Notes: generated from the letters alone by a model not told the origin. A stretch of DNA of 64,000 bases from Gallibacterium salpingitidis (GCF_001678495.1 NZ_JTJL01000012.1:1-64000), one strand, 5' to 3'. Positions 38,415-46,504 are shown, numbered from the stretch's first letter. A program made the numbers and translations.

Positions 38415-39176
38415 TTATTTATTAAAAAATGCACGTTCACTAACGAGATAATTGGTTAGCTTGCCAACCTGTTCAATTTCAACATCAACAACATCTCCTG
38501 GTTTGACATCGGCTAAACCTTTCGGTGTGCCTGTCGCAATCATGTCACCGGGTTGCAATGTCACTCTATGCGAGAGGTACTCTACTAAGAAGGGAATATC
38601 AAAAATCATATCTTTAGTGCTGCCTTGTTGTTTTAGCTCACCATTGATCCATGTTTTTAAGGTGAGATTCATTGGATCGAGGATATCTTCTTTATCGACA
38701 ATCCAGGGACCAACTGGCGTGGTGGCATCACGATTTTTGACGCGAAGATTTGGACGATAATAGTTTTCTAGATAATCACGAATAGCGTAATCGTTGCATA
38801 AGGTATAGCCAGCAATATAATCCATTGCATTTTCACGTTTGATGTCTTTAGCTGCTTTACCAATCACCGCAACCAATTCACATTCATAATGCATATATTC
38901 AACATTATCCGGACGCCAGCTAACTTGTTTGTGTCCTGTATAAGTATTAGGCGCTTTAATGAATACTAATGGGGTAGTCGGTGCTTTGAATTCAAGTTCA
39001 GAAGCGTGATCAGCATAGTTTAATCCTAACGCATACATCGTGCCTGTTGATGGTGGTAACCATTGTACGGCGGCAGCTGGGATTTTTTCCTGATTGGCTA
39101 ACAGTAAGGTGTCATCATCTAAAACTGTCACAATTTGAGCTTGATTGCGATATAACACGCGTGCATATTTTGCCAT
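38415..39176 (-). CDS. hpaG2: HpaG C-terminal-type subunit (HHDD isomerase / OPET decarboxylase), HpaG2
   Basis: A 253-residue fumarylacetoacetase-fold protein matching one half of the two-domain E. coli HpaG. Motifs: YALGLNYADHASEL, the metal-binding YECELVAVIGK, GYTLCNDYAIRDYLENYYRPNLRVKN (in parts), and TGTPKGLADVKPGD. The frame opens 15 codons upstream, but AAGGAG 7 nt before 39176 fixes MAKYARVLY as the start. It is encoded 10 nt after hpaG1, so the enzyme is a two-gene (heteromeric) version of HpaG. Confidence 0.92.
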   Translation of the reverse strand: MAKYARVLYRNQAQIVTVLDDDTLLLANQEKIPAAAVQWLPPSTGTMYALGLNYADHASELEFKAPTTPLVFIKAPNTYTGHKQVSWRPDNVEYMHYECELVAVIGKAAKDIKRENAMDYIAGYTLCNDYAIRDYLENYYRPNLRVKNRDATTPVGPWIVDKEDILDPMNLTLKTWINGELKQQGSTKDMIFDIPFLVEYLSHRVTLQPGDMIATGTPKGLADVKPGDVVDVEIEQVGKLTNYLVSERAFFNK

Positions 39177-39186
39177 AATCTGCTCC

Positions 39187-39873
39187 TTATCTCGCTTGCT
39201 CAATAACGGTATTGCTAACACTGCCTAACTGTTCAAAAGTCGTTTCTACACAGTTATTTTTGGTGACAATAATTGGGCAATCATCTGTACCAACTAATAA
39301 GATATCTCCGCATCTAAAGGTCATAAACTGACTTAAAAATGAAACTAATTGATTGATATTACGTAGCATCTTATTTCCCTCGCTCTGTTTTTTCGGTTGT
39401 CCATCTACACTGATATGGATAGCAATTTGATCTGGATTGTTGATTGCGTGTTTTGGTACTTCTTGCCCAATTGCACAGAAACCGTCGCGGCAACGCCCAG
39501 TAATATCAGGACGATAGTAATTGTCATTCGGTAAGGAGAATAAATTGACAGGTACAAAACCTCGAATATATTGCTCAACCTCTGTTTCAGTAATACGAGA
39601 AGTGTCTTGTGCAAAAACAACACCAATATGTGGTTCAATACGTAATTCATTTTCCCCTTGTGGTAAAACCACATTGCCACCGTTACGATTTAATGTGCTT
39701 GGCGGTTGTAAAAAAATGACTGGTGTTTTAGGCGGTTCTTTATAAGGTGCTTGTTGAAAAACCGCATCAAGTCGAGCTAATTGTGCTTGGCTATTTAATG
39801 CAATGGCGAACACAGTAGGTGCTGCGGTGGTACAAGTTGTAACGACTTGTTTAGCTAATGATGATTGAGTCAT
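39187..39873 (-). CDS. hpaG1: HpaG N-terminal-type subunit, HpaG1
   Basis: A 228-residue fumarylacetoacetase-fold protein, the partner of HpaG2. It contains PPKTPVIFLQPPSTLNRNGG, LRIEPHIGVVFAQDTSRI and NDNYYRPDITGRCRDGFCAIGQEV (in parts), collinear with the first half of HpaG. The metal-site motif is more divergent than in HpaG2, as usual for this half. The start is taken at 39873 (MTQSSLAK), where AAGGG lies 7-8 nt upstream; the longer frame would run into dctM. Confidence 0.88.
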   Translation of the reverse strand: MTQSSLAKQVVTTCTTAAPTVFAIALNSQAQLARLDAVFQQAPYKEPPKTPVIFLQPPSTLNRNGGNVVLPQGENELRIEPHIGVVFAQDTSRITETEVEQYIRGFVPVNLFSLPNDNYYRPDITGRCRDGFCAIGQEVPKHAINNPDQIAIHISVDGQPKKQSEGNKMLRNINQLVSFLSQFMTFRCGDILLVGTDDCPIIVTKNNCVETTFEQLGSVSNTVIEQAR

Positions 39874-39883
39874 AAAAATACCC

Positions 39884-41215
39884 TTATTCAAATACATGTA
39901 CGAGTCCGTACGCTAAAACTGGTACTACGGTCACTAAAGCAATACGCATAAAGTCTGATAAGAGGAATGCCATAATCCATTTTGAGGTTTGCCCTAACGA
40001 GGTTTCACCATCAATTTTATTGATAATAAATAGGTTCATTCCTACTGGTGGCGTTACCAAGCCAATTTCCACAACCATTAAGGCTAAAATACCAAACCAA
40101 ATCGATTTATCTTGTGCACCTAATCCCCAGAAATCTAATCCCATAATGATTGGATAGAAAATAGGAATAGTGAGTAGGATCATTGCGAGCGAATCCATTA
40201 CACAACCTAAGAATAGATAGATTAATAAAATGGTTAGCAACACTAATAATGGAGGAAACTGTTGTTCGACCACCCAAGCGGCTAATTGATTTGGCATTTG
40301 CGTAATGGCTAAACCAGAGTTCAATAGATCGGCGCCAATCAACACCATGAAGATCATCGCTGTTGTTGTTGCTGTTCCTAAAATACTGTCGAGAACACCA
40401 CGCCAATTTAGTCCGCCATTTAACCAAGCAATGATTCCACAGGCTGCCGCACCAATTGATGCTGATTCAGTTGGATTTGCCCAACCAGCATAGATACTGA
40501 TGATGACAATCAAGAACACAATAAAAATTGGAATAACTTGGAATTGACTTTTCAATGCTTCTTTAAATGGCATTTTTTGTGCAGTTGGACCTGCGTCCGG
40601 ATTAATTGATACTAAGATTTTGACGACTAATACATAGCCTAGCATTGCCAATAATCCAGGAATAATGGCAGCAACGAACAATTTACCAATAGATTCTTGC
40701 GTTAATACGGCATAGATAATTAATGGTACAGAAGGCGGAATTAAAATACCTAAAGTACCGCCAGCCGCTAAAGTAGCAGTGGATAATGCACCAGAATATT
40801 TTCTTTTCTTCAGTTCTGGTAACGCAACTTGTCCCATTGTTGCAGCAGTAGCAAGGGAAGAACCGCAAATAGCGCCAAATGCTGCGCAACTACCAATCGC
40901 CGCCATGGCTAAACCGCCTCGCCAATGACCGATAAAGCTACTGGCTGCTTTAAATAATGCTTTCGACATCCCACCATTTAGGGCGAATTGTCCCATTAGA
41001 ATAAAGAATGGAATAACAGCTAAATCGTAATTGGATAAGCGAGCATAAACTAGACCATTTAAGGTAAACATCAGCATACTGGCATCGCCTTGCCCTAGGT
41101 ATAAATATAGACCTACGGCGGCTAAGAACATTGCGATCCCAATATGAATACGGATAAGTAATAAAGTTAATAAGATAAGGAATCCCACAATTCCCATTTC
41201 TACACCGCTCATCAT
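39884..41215 (-). CDS. dctM: TRAP transporter large membrane subunit DctM
   Basis: A 443-residue DctM-type permease with about 12 membrane segments. It has the family signature around LPFFILMGQFALNGGMSK (here AVIPFF), GSCAAFGAICGSSLATAATMGQVALPELKK (in parts) and GGTLGILIPPSVPLIIYAV. It is an ion-coupled carrier working with DctP and DctQ. By position it most likely imports 4-hydroxyphenylacetate or a related aromatic acid. Two adjacent ATGs; GAGG 8 nt before the first. Confidence 0.93.
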   Translation of the reverse strand: MMSGVEMGIVGFLILLTLLLIRIHIGIAMFLAAVGLYLYLGQGDASMLMFTLNGLVYARLSNYDLAVIPFFILMGQFALNGGMSKALFKAASSFIGHWRGGLAMAAIGSCAAFGAICGSSLATAATMGQVALPELKKRKYSGALSTATLAAGGTLGILIPPSVPLIIYAVLTQESIGKLFVAAIIPGLLAMLGYVLVVKILVSINPDAGPTAQKMPFKEALKSQFQVIPIFIVFLIVIISIYAGWANPTESASIGAAACGIIAWLNGGLNWRGVLDSILGTATTTAMIFMVLIGADLLNSGLAITQMPNQLAAWVVEQQFPPLLVLLTILLIYLFLGCVMDSLAMILLTIPIFYPIIMGLDFWGLGAQDKSIWFGILALMVVEIGLVTPPVGMNLFIINKIDGETSLGQTSKWIMAFLLSDFMRIALVTVVPVLAYGLVHVFE

Positions 41216-41218
41216 AAT

Positions 41219-41746
41219 TTATACCTCTTTTTTCGTAGCGTGTACGACGCAGTAATAGAGAGAGCAAAGTGCCATTAAAATGAATCCAGGGATCATCAAC
41301 ATATTAGGCACCCAGACAGGAATTGACATTAATGCAGTGACTTCGGCGAAGTCATATAACGCCATACTTTGAAATATCATTCGATACACTAATAAAATTG
41401 CCACCGCAAACAGTGCAAGATCCGCTAAGGCATCCATTTTGTTTTGGATAGCTTTTGGCAATTTCATCGTAAAGAAATCCACTTTTAGGTGTTCGTACAT
41501 AATGGTACAAAATGGTAAAAATAGTGAACCTGCGACGGCACTGCCAGCTTGAACCAGCTCAATATCGCCAACGACACCACCGAAGCCTAATTTTCTTCCG
41601 ACTAAAGAATAGAGCGAAATCGCAATTAGGATTAAAAAGATAAAGCCACCAAGTAGAGCTAATTTTCTAGCAATTTGATAGAGAACACGACCTACAGGAG
41701 TATCAACTAGAATAGGGATTTGGTTGACAGACAATGTTTCACTCAT
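41219..41746 (-). CDS. dctQ: TRAP transporter small membrane subunit DctQ
   Basis: A 175-residue four-helix membrane protein (helices at about 25-50, 63-85, 100-125 and 143-165) of the DctQ family; FGGVVGDIELVQAGSAVAGSLFLPFC is the usual conserved region (in parts). The frame opens six codons upstream, but AGGAGG 5 nt before ATG 41746 fixes the start. dctM follows 3 nt downstream. Confidence 0.92.
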   Translation of the reverse strand: MSETLSVNQIPILVDTPVGRVLYQIARKLALLGGFIFLILIAISLYSLVGRKLGFGGVVGDIELVQAGSAVAGSLFLPFCTIMYEHLKVDFFTMKLPKAIQNKMDALADLALFAVAILLVYRMIFQSMALYDFAEVTALMSIPVWVPNMLMIPGFILMALCSLYYCVVHATKKEV

Positions 41747-41757
41747 TGTATCCTCCT

Positions 41758-41780
41758 GCCCCACAGCGTGAATGTGGGGC
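41758..41780 (-). terminator. intercistronic hairpin between dctP and dctQ
   Basis: GCCCCACA-GCGTGAA-TGTGGGGC, an 8-bp G/C-rich stem directly upstream of the dctQ ribosome site, with a short T-stretch before it on the mRNA. It probably stabilises or partly terminates the dctP mRNA so that binding protein exceeds membrane subunits. Confidence 0.55.
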
Positions 41781-41808
41781 GAAAAATTAGGAAAAGTTAT
41801 TGATGGTT

Positions 41809-42834
41809 TTATTGTTGTTCTTTAACCATTTGTTTAATGTCATCGATCAATTTTTGTCCATCAACTTTGCTTGCTTTTGCGTCATTGATCCATTGTGCAG
41901 TGACAGATTTTGTCATTTCTTGCATTTGTTGGATCTTCGCAGCGTCATATTTAGCAATAACGCCTTTACCAGATAAAGTTTTATCAATAGCGTCTTTTTC
42001 AGCTTGTTCCCACGCTTTAGTAATACGTTCAACCATTGCTGGGCCGCTATATTTGTCGAAAATTGCTTTTAGATCAGCTGGCATACTGTTGTATTTGTTT
42101 TTGTTCATTAACAACATTAATACAGTAACTGTTGGATAAGGTTGGCCGCTTTCTGGTAATACGTGGTATTTGGTTACCTCATCTAATTTAGATGGTGGAA
42201 CCACTTCCCATGCACCCATAGCACCATCCACAACCCCTTTAGAAATACTTTCTGCAACTTGTGATGGTGGAATAGAGATCGCTTCACCACCAAGTGCTTT
42301 CATCATTTGAGAAGCTAAACGAGTAGGTGTTCTGAGTTTCATTCCTTTTAGATCACTCACATTGTCCAACGGTTTATTGGCGTGGAAAGTTACCCCACCG
42401 TCAGTTTGTACGCTGATCACTTTGAAATCTTTAAATTCACCATCTTTGGAATATTTTTCAAAGAATTTCCATGCAACTTGGTTACCTACACGAGAATTAG
42501 GAAGCAAGAATGGTGTTTCTAGCGCTTCAATAGTTTTGAAACGTCCAGCAGAATAGCCAGGAGCTGTCCAAACAATATCCGCTACTCCATAACGAACTTG
42601 GTCAACGAGTTGTGCTGGAGTACCGCCAAGTTGGTTTAATGGATAAAGCTGACATTCAATGCGACCATTAGATTCTTTATTTAGATCATTACACCATGGA
42701 GTAAGAATATGTTGGTGAATGGTTGATAGCGGCGGTAAAAAGTGTCCAATTTTTAATGTAACTTTATCTGCAGCTAAAGCGTGCGTTGCAGCTGAAAGAG
42801 CTAAAATAGGGACTAATAATGTCATTTTTTTCAT
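41809..42834 (-). CDS. dctP: TRAP transporter periplasmic substrate-binding protein DctP
   Basis: A 341-residue binding protein with a signal peptide (residues 1-21, ending ALA before ADKVTLKIGHF). TRAP signature LRTPTRLASQMMKALGGEAISI contains the Arg that binds the carboxylate of the ligand, followed by PPSQVAESISKGVVDGAMG. It is the first gene of the 12-gene hpa operon and lies downstream of an HpaA-type operator. The carboxylate-binding Arg and the context suggest 4-hydroxyphenylacetate as ligand. Untranslated leader of about 170 nt. Confidence 0.93.
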   Translation of the reverse strand: MKKMTLLVPILALSAATHALAADKVTLKIGHFLPPLSTIHQHILTPWCNDLNKESNGRIECQLYPLNQLGGTPAQLVDQVRYGVADIVWTAPGYSAGRFKTIEALETPFLLPNSRVGNQVAWKFFEKYSKDGEFKDFKVISVQTDGGVTFHANKPLDNVSDLKGMKLRTPTRLASQMMKALGGEAISIPPSQVAESISKGVVDGAMGAWEVVPPSKLDEVTKYHVLPESGQPYPTVTVLMLLMNKNKYNSMPADLKAIFDKYSGPAMVERITKAWEQAEKDAIDKTLSGKGVIAKYDAAKIQQMQEMTKSVTAQWINDAKASKVDGQKLIDDIKQMVKEQQ

Positions 42835-43005
42835 GGTAGGTCATCTCCATCACGAATATGAGGTGTTGCATGAACACTTGCCTAAAACCATAGAAGCAAG
42901 CAGAGTAGTTATTATTAAAATCGTTAAGACAATTTAGAAAACAGACATAAAGGTCAAAACTCATCTTAATACTTTATGGTTAAAAAAATATTAAGATTGT
43001 TAAAA

Positions 43006-43011
43006 TTTATA
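43006..43011 (-). promoter_or_regulatory. -10 box of the dctP-hpa-gabD operon
   Basis: On the reverse strand TATAAA lies 21 nt after the TACATT of the proximal operator copy, exactly as at hpaB. The -35 position (TTTCAA) overlaps the operator, as expected for an AraC-type activator contacting RNA polymerase. Confidence 0.6.
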
Positions 43012-43031
43012 ATAGATTTTTTACAAACTTG

Positions 43032-43065
43032 AAATGTACTTTTCTGGTAAAAAAATGTACTTTTC
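43032..43065 (-). promoter_or_regulatory. HpaA operator, two 13-bp direct repeats 21 bp apart
   Basis: AAATGTACTTTTC occurs twice without mismatch, at 43032-43044 and 43053-43065. On the transcribed strand it reads GAAAAGTACATTT. The 21-bp period (two helical turns) is that of AraC-family half-sites. A related pair precedes hpaB at 44163-44196. Confidence 0.75.
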
Positions 43066-43085
43066 CTGTTCTACAGGAAGAGTTT

Positions 43086-44015
43086 TTATGATGTGTGATC
43101 TCGATCGCGAAATCTTTTTGGTGATACACCAACGCGAGCTTGAAAGTAACGAGAAAAGTAAGCGGGGTCGCTAAACCCTAAATCGTAAGCAATTTTGCTG
43201 ATCGAATCTTGGGTAAATAACAATTTAAATCTCGCTTCTTGTAATTGCCGCTCAATAATGATTTGTTTTGGCGAAAGTCCGGAAAACTTTTTGCACAATA
43301 CATTCAAACGACTTTCACTAATACAAAGATGTGTTAGATATTCAGAAATGACCCAATTCTTTTTAAAGTGTTGTTCAATCAGTTGGTTAAATTGATTGAA
43401 CATATCAATATCGCCGCCTTTTACCGGTAATTTCTCGGCAACCTGTACATTTTTCTCTTTTAGACGTGCAATATTGATAAATAGAATTTTGGTATAGAGT
43501 CGCAACATCGTGTGCTTTTCTGCGCGACTTTCTTGATACTCCTCAACGATTTTATCCAAAATCGTTTCCATCTCTTTAGTGTCAGGACTGTTTTTATCTA
43601 ATTCCATGCAAAGTTGCTGGAAATAGTTATTGTTTTGCTGGATAGAACGAAGTAAATCCCAAATGAACTGTTGGGGAATCGTTAATACGTGACCGACGGT
43701 ATCAAGTTCTGTATAGAAACTATGAGGTACTGATGGAGAGGTTAAAATAAAACAAGGTGCTTTTAATGAATAAATATTTTCGCCAAGTTGTAAGTAAATT
43801 GCGCCTTTCGTTAAATAATGCAATTGAAAATAACGGTCGTGAAAATGCAATTTTGAAAATTGCCCATAGAAAATCCGTAATTTCTCAAACGATTCATAAT
43901 GAATTTGTGACCCATCTTTAGGTGCACCGTAAGTGAGATTAATATCGATATTGATAGCTTCATTTTTGGAGTCATCTAATAGTGTAATAAAACTTTCCTT
44001 ATCATAAATGCGCAT
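43086..44015 (-). CDS. hpaA: AraC-family activator of 4-hydroxyphenylacetate genes HpaA
   Basis: A 309-residue regulator with an N-terminal cupin-like effector domain (FHDRYFQLHYLTKGAIYLQLG, in parts) and a C-terminal double helix-turn-helix ending in the AraC signature SKIAYDLGFSDPAYFSRYFQARVGVSPKRFR (in parts). It resembles E. coli HpaA, which activates hpaBC in the presence of the substrate. It lies between its two likely targets: divergent from hpaB and upstream of dctP on the same strand. Confidence 0.9.
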   Translation of the reverse strand: MRIYDKESFITLLDDSKNEAINIDINLTYGAPKDGSQIHYESFEKLRIFYGQFSKLHFHDRYFQLHYLTKGAIYLQLGENIYSLKAPCFILTSPSVPHSFYTELDTVGHVLTIPQQFIWDLLRSIQQNNNYFQQLCMELDKNSPDTKEMETILDKIVEEYQESRAEKHTMLRLYTKILFINIARLKEKNVQVAEKLPVKGGDIDMFNQFNQLIEQHFKKNWVISEYLTHLCISESRLNVLCKKFSGLSPKQIIIERQLQEARFKLLFTQDSISKIAYDLGFSDPAYFSRYFQARVGVSPKRFRDRDHTS

Positions 44016-44116
44016 AAACGAAGCCTCAAAAATTTATTGAACATTAAATAACAGAACAACAGGGAACGATTTAATTCTATCACTATTTTGTAAGTAAAGA
44101 AGTCATTAACCTAAGT

Positions 44117-44138
44117 AAATGAGATCTAACTCACATTT
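44117..44138. promoter_or_regulatory. CRP-binding site (N type) between hpaA and hpaB
   Basis: AAATGAGATCT followed by AACTCACATTT matches the 22-bp CRP consensus (AAATGTGATCT / AGATCACATTT) at 19 of 22 positions. It is about 100 bp upstream of the predicted hpaB start, implying catabolite control of aromatic use. Confidence 0.7.
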
Positions 44139-44162
44139 TATTTATAAAACAGTGGAATAACA

Positions 44163-44196
44163 GAAAAGTACATTTTTTAACTTAAAAATTACATTT
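44163..44196 (+). promoter_or_regulatory. HpaA operator at hpaB, two direct repeats 21 bp apart
   Basis: GAAAAGTACATTT (44163-44175) and AAAAATTACATTT (44184-44196, 11 of 13 identical) lie 21 bp apart, in the same orientation relative to transcription as the dctP pair. The TATAAA at 44217-44222 is 21 nt after the last TACATT. Confidence 0.75.
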
Positions 44197-44216
44197 TAAT
44201 AACACATTTTCTCCTC

Positions 44217-44222
44217 TATAAA
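44217..44222 (+). promoter_or_regulatory. -10 box of hpaBC
   Basis: TATAAA, spaced 21 nt from the operator TACATT exactly as in the dctP promoter; the -35 position (TTTTAA) is poor, consistent with activator dependence. Confidence 0.6.
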
Positions 44223-44282
44223 TGTTAATACTTACCCAATAGGGGGTAAAACTTCCAAAAACTTTATTAAGGAGTGACTGCC

Positions 44283-45881
44283 ATGACCAACCAAAATCGT
44301 TATGAACATAAAAGACCAGATGATTGCCGTAAAGAAAAAAATCGTCCTTTCACTGGTGAAGAATATTTAGAAAGTCTGCGTGATGGGCGTGAAATTTATA
44401 TCTATGGTGAACGTGTTAAAGATGTAACAACCCACCCAGCATTTAGAAATGCCGCAGCCTCAATTGCGAAACTTTATGACGCCTTACATGATCCAAAAAG
44501 TAAAGATGAATTATGTTGGGAAACGGATACCGGTAATGGCGGTTACACACACAAATTCTTCCGTTATGCAAGAACTGCTGAAGATTTACGCGAACAACGT
44601 GATGCAATTGCTGCTTGGTCTAGACTCAGTTATGGTTGGATGGGTAGAACACCAGATTATAAAGCGGCATTTGGTACATCATTAGGCGCAAATGCAGATT
44701 TCTATGGCCCTTATGCAGATAATGCACGCGAATGGTATAAACGTATTCAAGAATCTTGCCTCTATTTTAACCACGCTATTGTTAACCCACCGATTGATCG
44801 TAATAAACCAATTGATGAAGTAAAAGATGTCTATGTGAAAGTCGAAGAAGAACTAGAAGACGGTATTATTGTGAGCGGTGCTAAAGTGGTGGCAACTAAC
44901 TCTGCATTAACTCACTATAACTTTATCGGTTTTGGTTCAGCACAAATTATTGGTTCAGATGAAAAATTTGCGATGATGTTTATTGCACCAATGGATGCAA
45001 AAGGGGTGAAATTAATTTGTCGTCACTCTTATGAATTAGCAGCTGGTGCAACAGGTTCACCGTATGATTTCCCACTTTCTAGCCGTTTTGATGAAAACGA
45101 TGCGATTTTGGTGTTAGATAAAGTATTTATTCCAAAAGAAAATATCTTGATTTATAAAGATTTTGATCGTTGTCGTAAATGGGCACAATATGCAGGTTTC
45201 GCAACACTATTCCCAATGCAGGCTTGTACACGTTTGGCAGTTAAATTGGACTTCTTATCAGGAATTATTCATAAAGCGTTGCAATGTACTGGGGTAATTG
45301 AGTTCCGCGGCGTAGCGGCACAAATGGGTGAAATTCTTGCGTGGCGTAATTTATTCTGGTCATTAACAGATGCAATGTATGGTAACTCATTCTCTTGGGA
45401 AAGTGGTTGCCGTATGCCAAGCTTACCGGCGATTCAAACTTATCGTGTAATGGCGCCAATGGCTTATTTAGCAGTGAAGAAGATTGCTGAACAAACCGTA
45501 ACCAGTGGTTTAATTTATCTACCGTCACACAAATTAGATTTTGAAAACCCAGATATTGATAAGTATCTCGAAAAATATGTGCGTGGTTCTAACAATATTG
45601 AATATCGCGAACGTATTAAGATCTTAAAATTACTTTGGGACGCTATTGGTACAGAGTTTGGTGGACGTCACGAGCTTTATGAAATTAACTATGCGGGTAG
45701 CCAAGAAGAAGTACGCTTACAAGTGCTTGGACAATCAACTGCTAATGGTATTCTGCAAAAATGCTTTGATCTTGCTGATCAATGTTTGGCTGATTACGAT
45801 GAAAACGGTTGGAAAGTACCGCACTTGACTAACCCGGATGATATTAATATGCTCGGTGACCTTAATAAATTCTGTAAATAA
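44283..45881 (+). CDS. hpaB: 4-hydroxyphenylacetate 3-monooxygenase, oxygenase component HpaB
   Basis: A 532-residue FADH2-dependent monooxygenase that hydroxylates 4-hydroxyphenylacetate to homoprotocatechuate. Family segments: FTGEEYLESLRDGREIYIYGERV (in parts), ATNSALTHYNFIGFGSAQ, SPYDFPLSSRFDENDAILVLDKVFIP (in parts), and the C-terminal EFGGRHELYEINYAGSQEE. A GTG three codons upstream is in frame, but AAGGAG is spaced 8 nt from ATG 44283. It works with HpaC, which supplies reduced flavin. It contains one Haemophilus-type uptake core (45818-45826). Confidence 0.97.
   Translation: MTNQNRYEHKRPDDCRKEKNRPFTGEEYLESLRDGREIYIYGERVKDVTTHPAFRNAAASIAKLYDALHDPKSKDELCWETDTGNGGYTHKFFRYARTAEDLREQRDAIAAWSRLSYGWMGRTPDYKAAFGTSLGANADFYGPYADNAREWYKRIQESCLYFNHAIVNPPIDRNKPIDEVKDVYVKVEEELEDGIIVSGAKVVATNSALTHYNFIGFGSAQIIGSDEKFAMMFIAPMDAKGVKLICRHSYELAAGATGSPYDFPLSSRFDENDAILVLDKVFIPKENILIYKDFDRCRKWAQYAGFATLFPMQACTRLAVKLDFLSGIIHKALQCTGVIEFRGVAAQMGEILAWRNLFWSLTDAMYGNSFSWESGCRMPSLPAIQTYRVMAPMAYLAVKKIAEQTVTSGLIYLPSHKLDFENPDIDKYLEKYVRGSNNIEYRERIKILKLLWDAIGTEFGGRHELYEINYAGSQEEVRLQVLGQSTANGILQKCFDLADQCLADYDENGWKVPHLTNPDDINMLGDLNKFCK
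45818..45826 (-). repeat. single uptake-signal core (Haemophilus type)
   Basis: ACCGCACTT, the complement of AAGTGCGGT, inside hpaB. It is the only exact copy I found in the 64 kb, so it may be there by chance. Confidence 0.4.
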
Positions 45882-45890
45882 TGATGTATT

Positions 45891-45924
45891 AAGGTACGTG
45901 AGCAGAGATCACGTACCTTCTTTT
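45891..45924 (+). terminator. attenuator-like terminator between hpaB and hpaC
   Basis: AAGGTACGTGA-GCAGAGA-TCACGTACCTT followed by CTTTT: an 11-bp stem with T-tract 10 nt after the hpaB stop. Since hpaC has its own AGGAG site just after it, this is probably a partial terminator that lowers hpaC expression relative to hpaB. Confidence 0.75.
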
Positions 45925-45947
45925 ATCCTGAACGCTAGGAGTGTTTT

Positions 45948-46448
45948 ATGTCGAAAACCTTGACCCCAGAACAACAAAATTTCCGTAATGCAATGTCAAA
46001 GATGGCTGCTGCGGTAAATATTATTACAACGCATGGTGAAGCGGGAACTTGTGGTATTACTGCAACAGCGGTTTGCTCGATTACGGATACCCCTCCTACG
46101 GTGTTGGTTTGTGTAAATCGTAATAGCCAAATGAATCCTGTATTCCAACAAAATAAACAAGTTTGTATTAATGTTCTTTCCGCAGAACAAGAAGAGCTGG
46201 CTTGTCATTTTGCTGGCATGCGTGATAGCTCGATGGAAGATCGTTTTAAAATGGATATCTGGAAAGAGAAGTGCGAACCGGGACATGCACCCGCTTTAGT
46301 AGGTTCTTTGTCTAATTTACATGGCAAAATTACTACAGTGCATGAAGTCGGAACACATTCATTATTTCTAGTGACATTAGATCAGATCGATGTGCATGAG
46401 GGACAAGGTTTAGTCTATTTCAACCGAACATTCCAAGTAGTGAAATAG
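45948..46448 (+). CDS. hpaC: flavin reductase component HpaC
   Basis: A 166-residue short-chain flavin:NADH reductase that delivers FADH2 to HpaB. Family start FRNAMSKMAAAVNIITTHG, then GITATAVCSITDTPPTVLVCVNRNSQMNPVF (in parts), the VGTHSLFLVTLDQI segment and a terminal LVYFNRTFQ. The AGGAG ribosome site is 6 nt from the ATG. Confidence 0.96.
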   Translation: MSKTLTPEQQNFRNAMSKMAAAVNIITTHGEAGTCGITATAVCSITDTPPTVLVCVNRNSQMNPVFQQNKQVCINVLSAEQEELACHFAGMRDSSMEDRFKMDIWKEKCEPGHAPALVGSLSNLHGKITTVHEVGTHSLFLVTLDQIDVHEGQGLVYFNRTFQVVK

Positions 46449-46457
46449 TAATAAATA

Positions 46458-46503
46458 CAGACTGCTGACAAACCTTTAGAGGTATAGGTTTGTCAGCAGT
46501 CTG
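46458..46503. terminator. 18-bp hairpin after hpaC
   Basis: CAGACTGCTGACAAACCT, a 10-nt loop, then AGGTTTGTCAGCAGTCTG: a perfect 18-bp stem starting 9 nt after the hpaC stop. No T-run follows. Confidence 0.65.
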
Positions 46504-46504
46504 C

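Larger units (their letters stand above)
44016..44282. other. divergent control region hpaA / hpaB
   Basis: A 267-bp AT-rich spacer holding, in order, a CRP-like site (44117-44138), the hpaB operator pair (44163-44196), the hpaB -10 box (44217-44222) and the hpaB ribosome site. No gene is seen in it. Confidence 0.8.

Noticed and set aside
43094..43112. TGTGA-TCTCGA-TCGCG motif resembling a hybrid CRP site
   Set aside because: It lies in the last codons of hpaA with no promoter near it; the better operator and promoter for dctP is at 43006-43065.
44283..45881. hpaB start at the upstream GTG (44274)
   Set aside because: The AAGGAG site is placed correctly for ATG 44283 and would overlap a GTG start.
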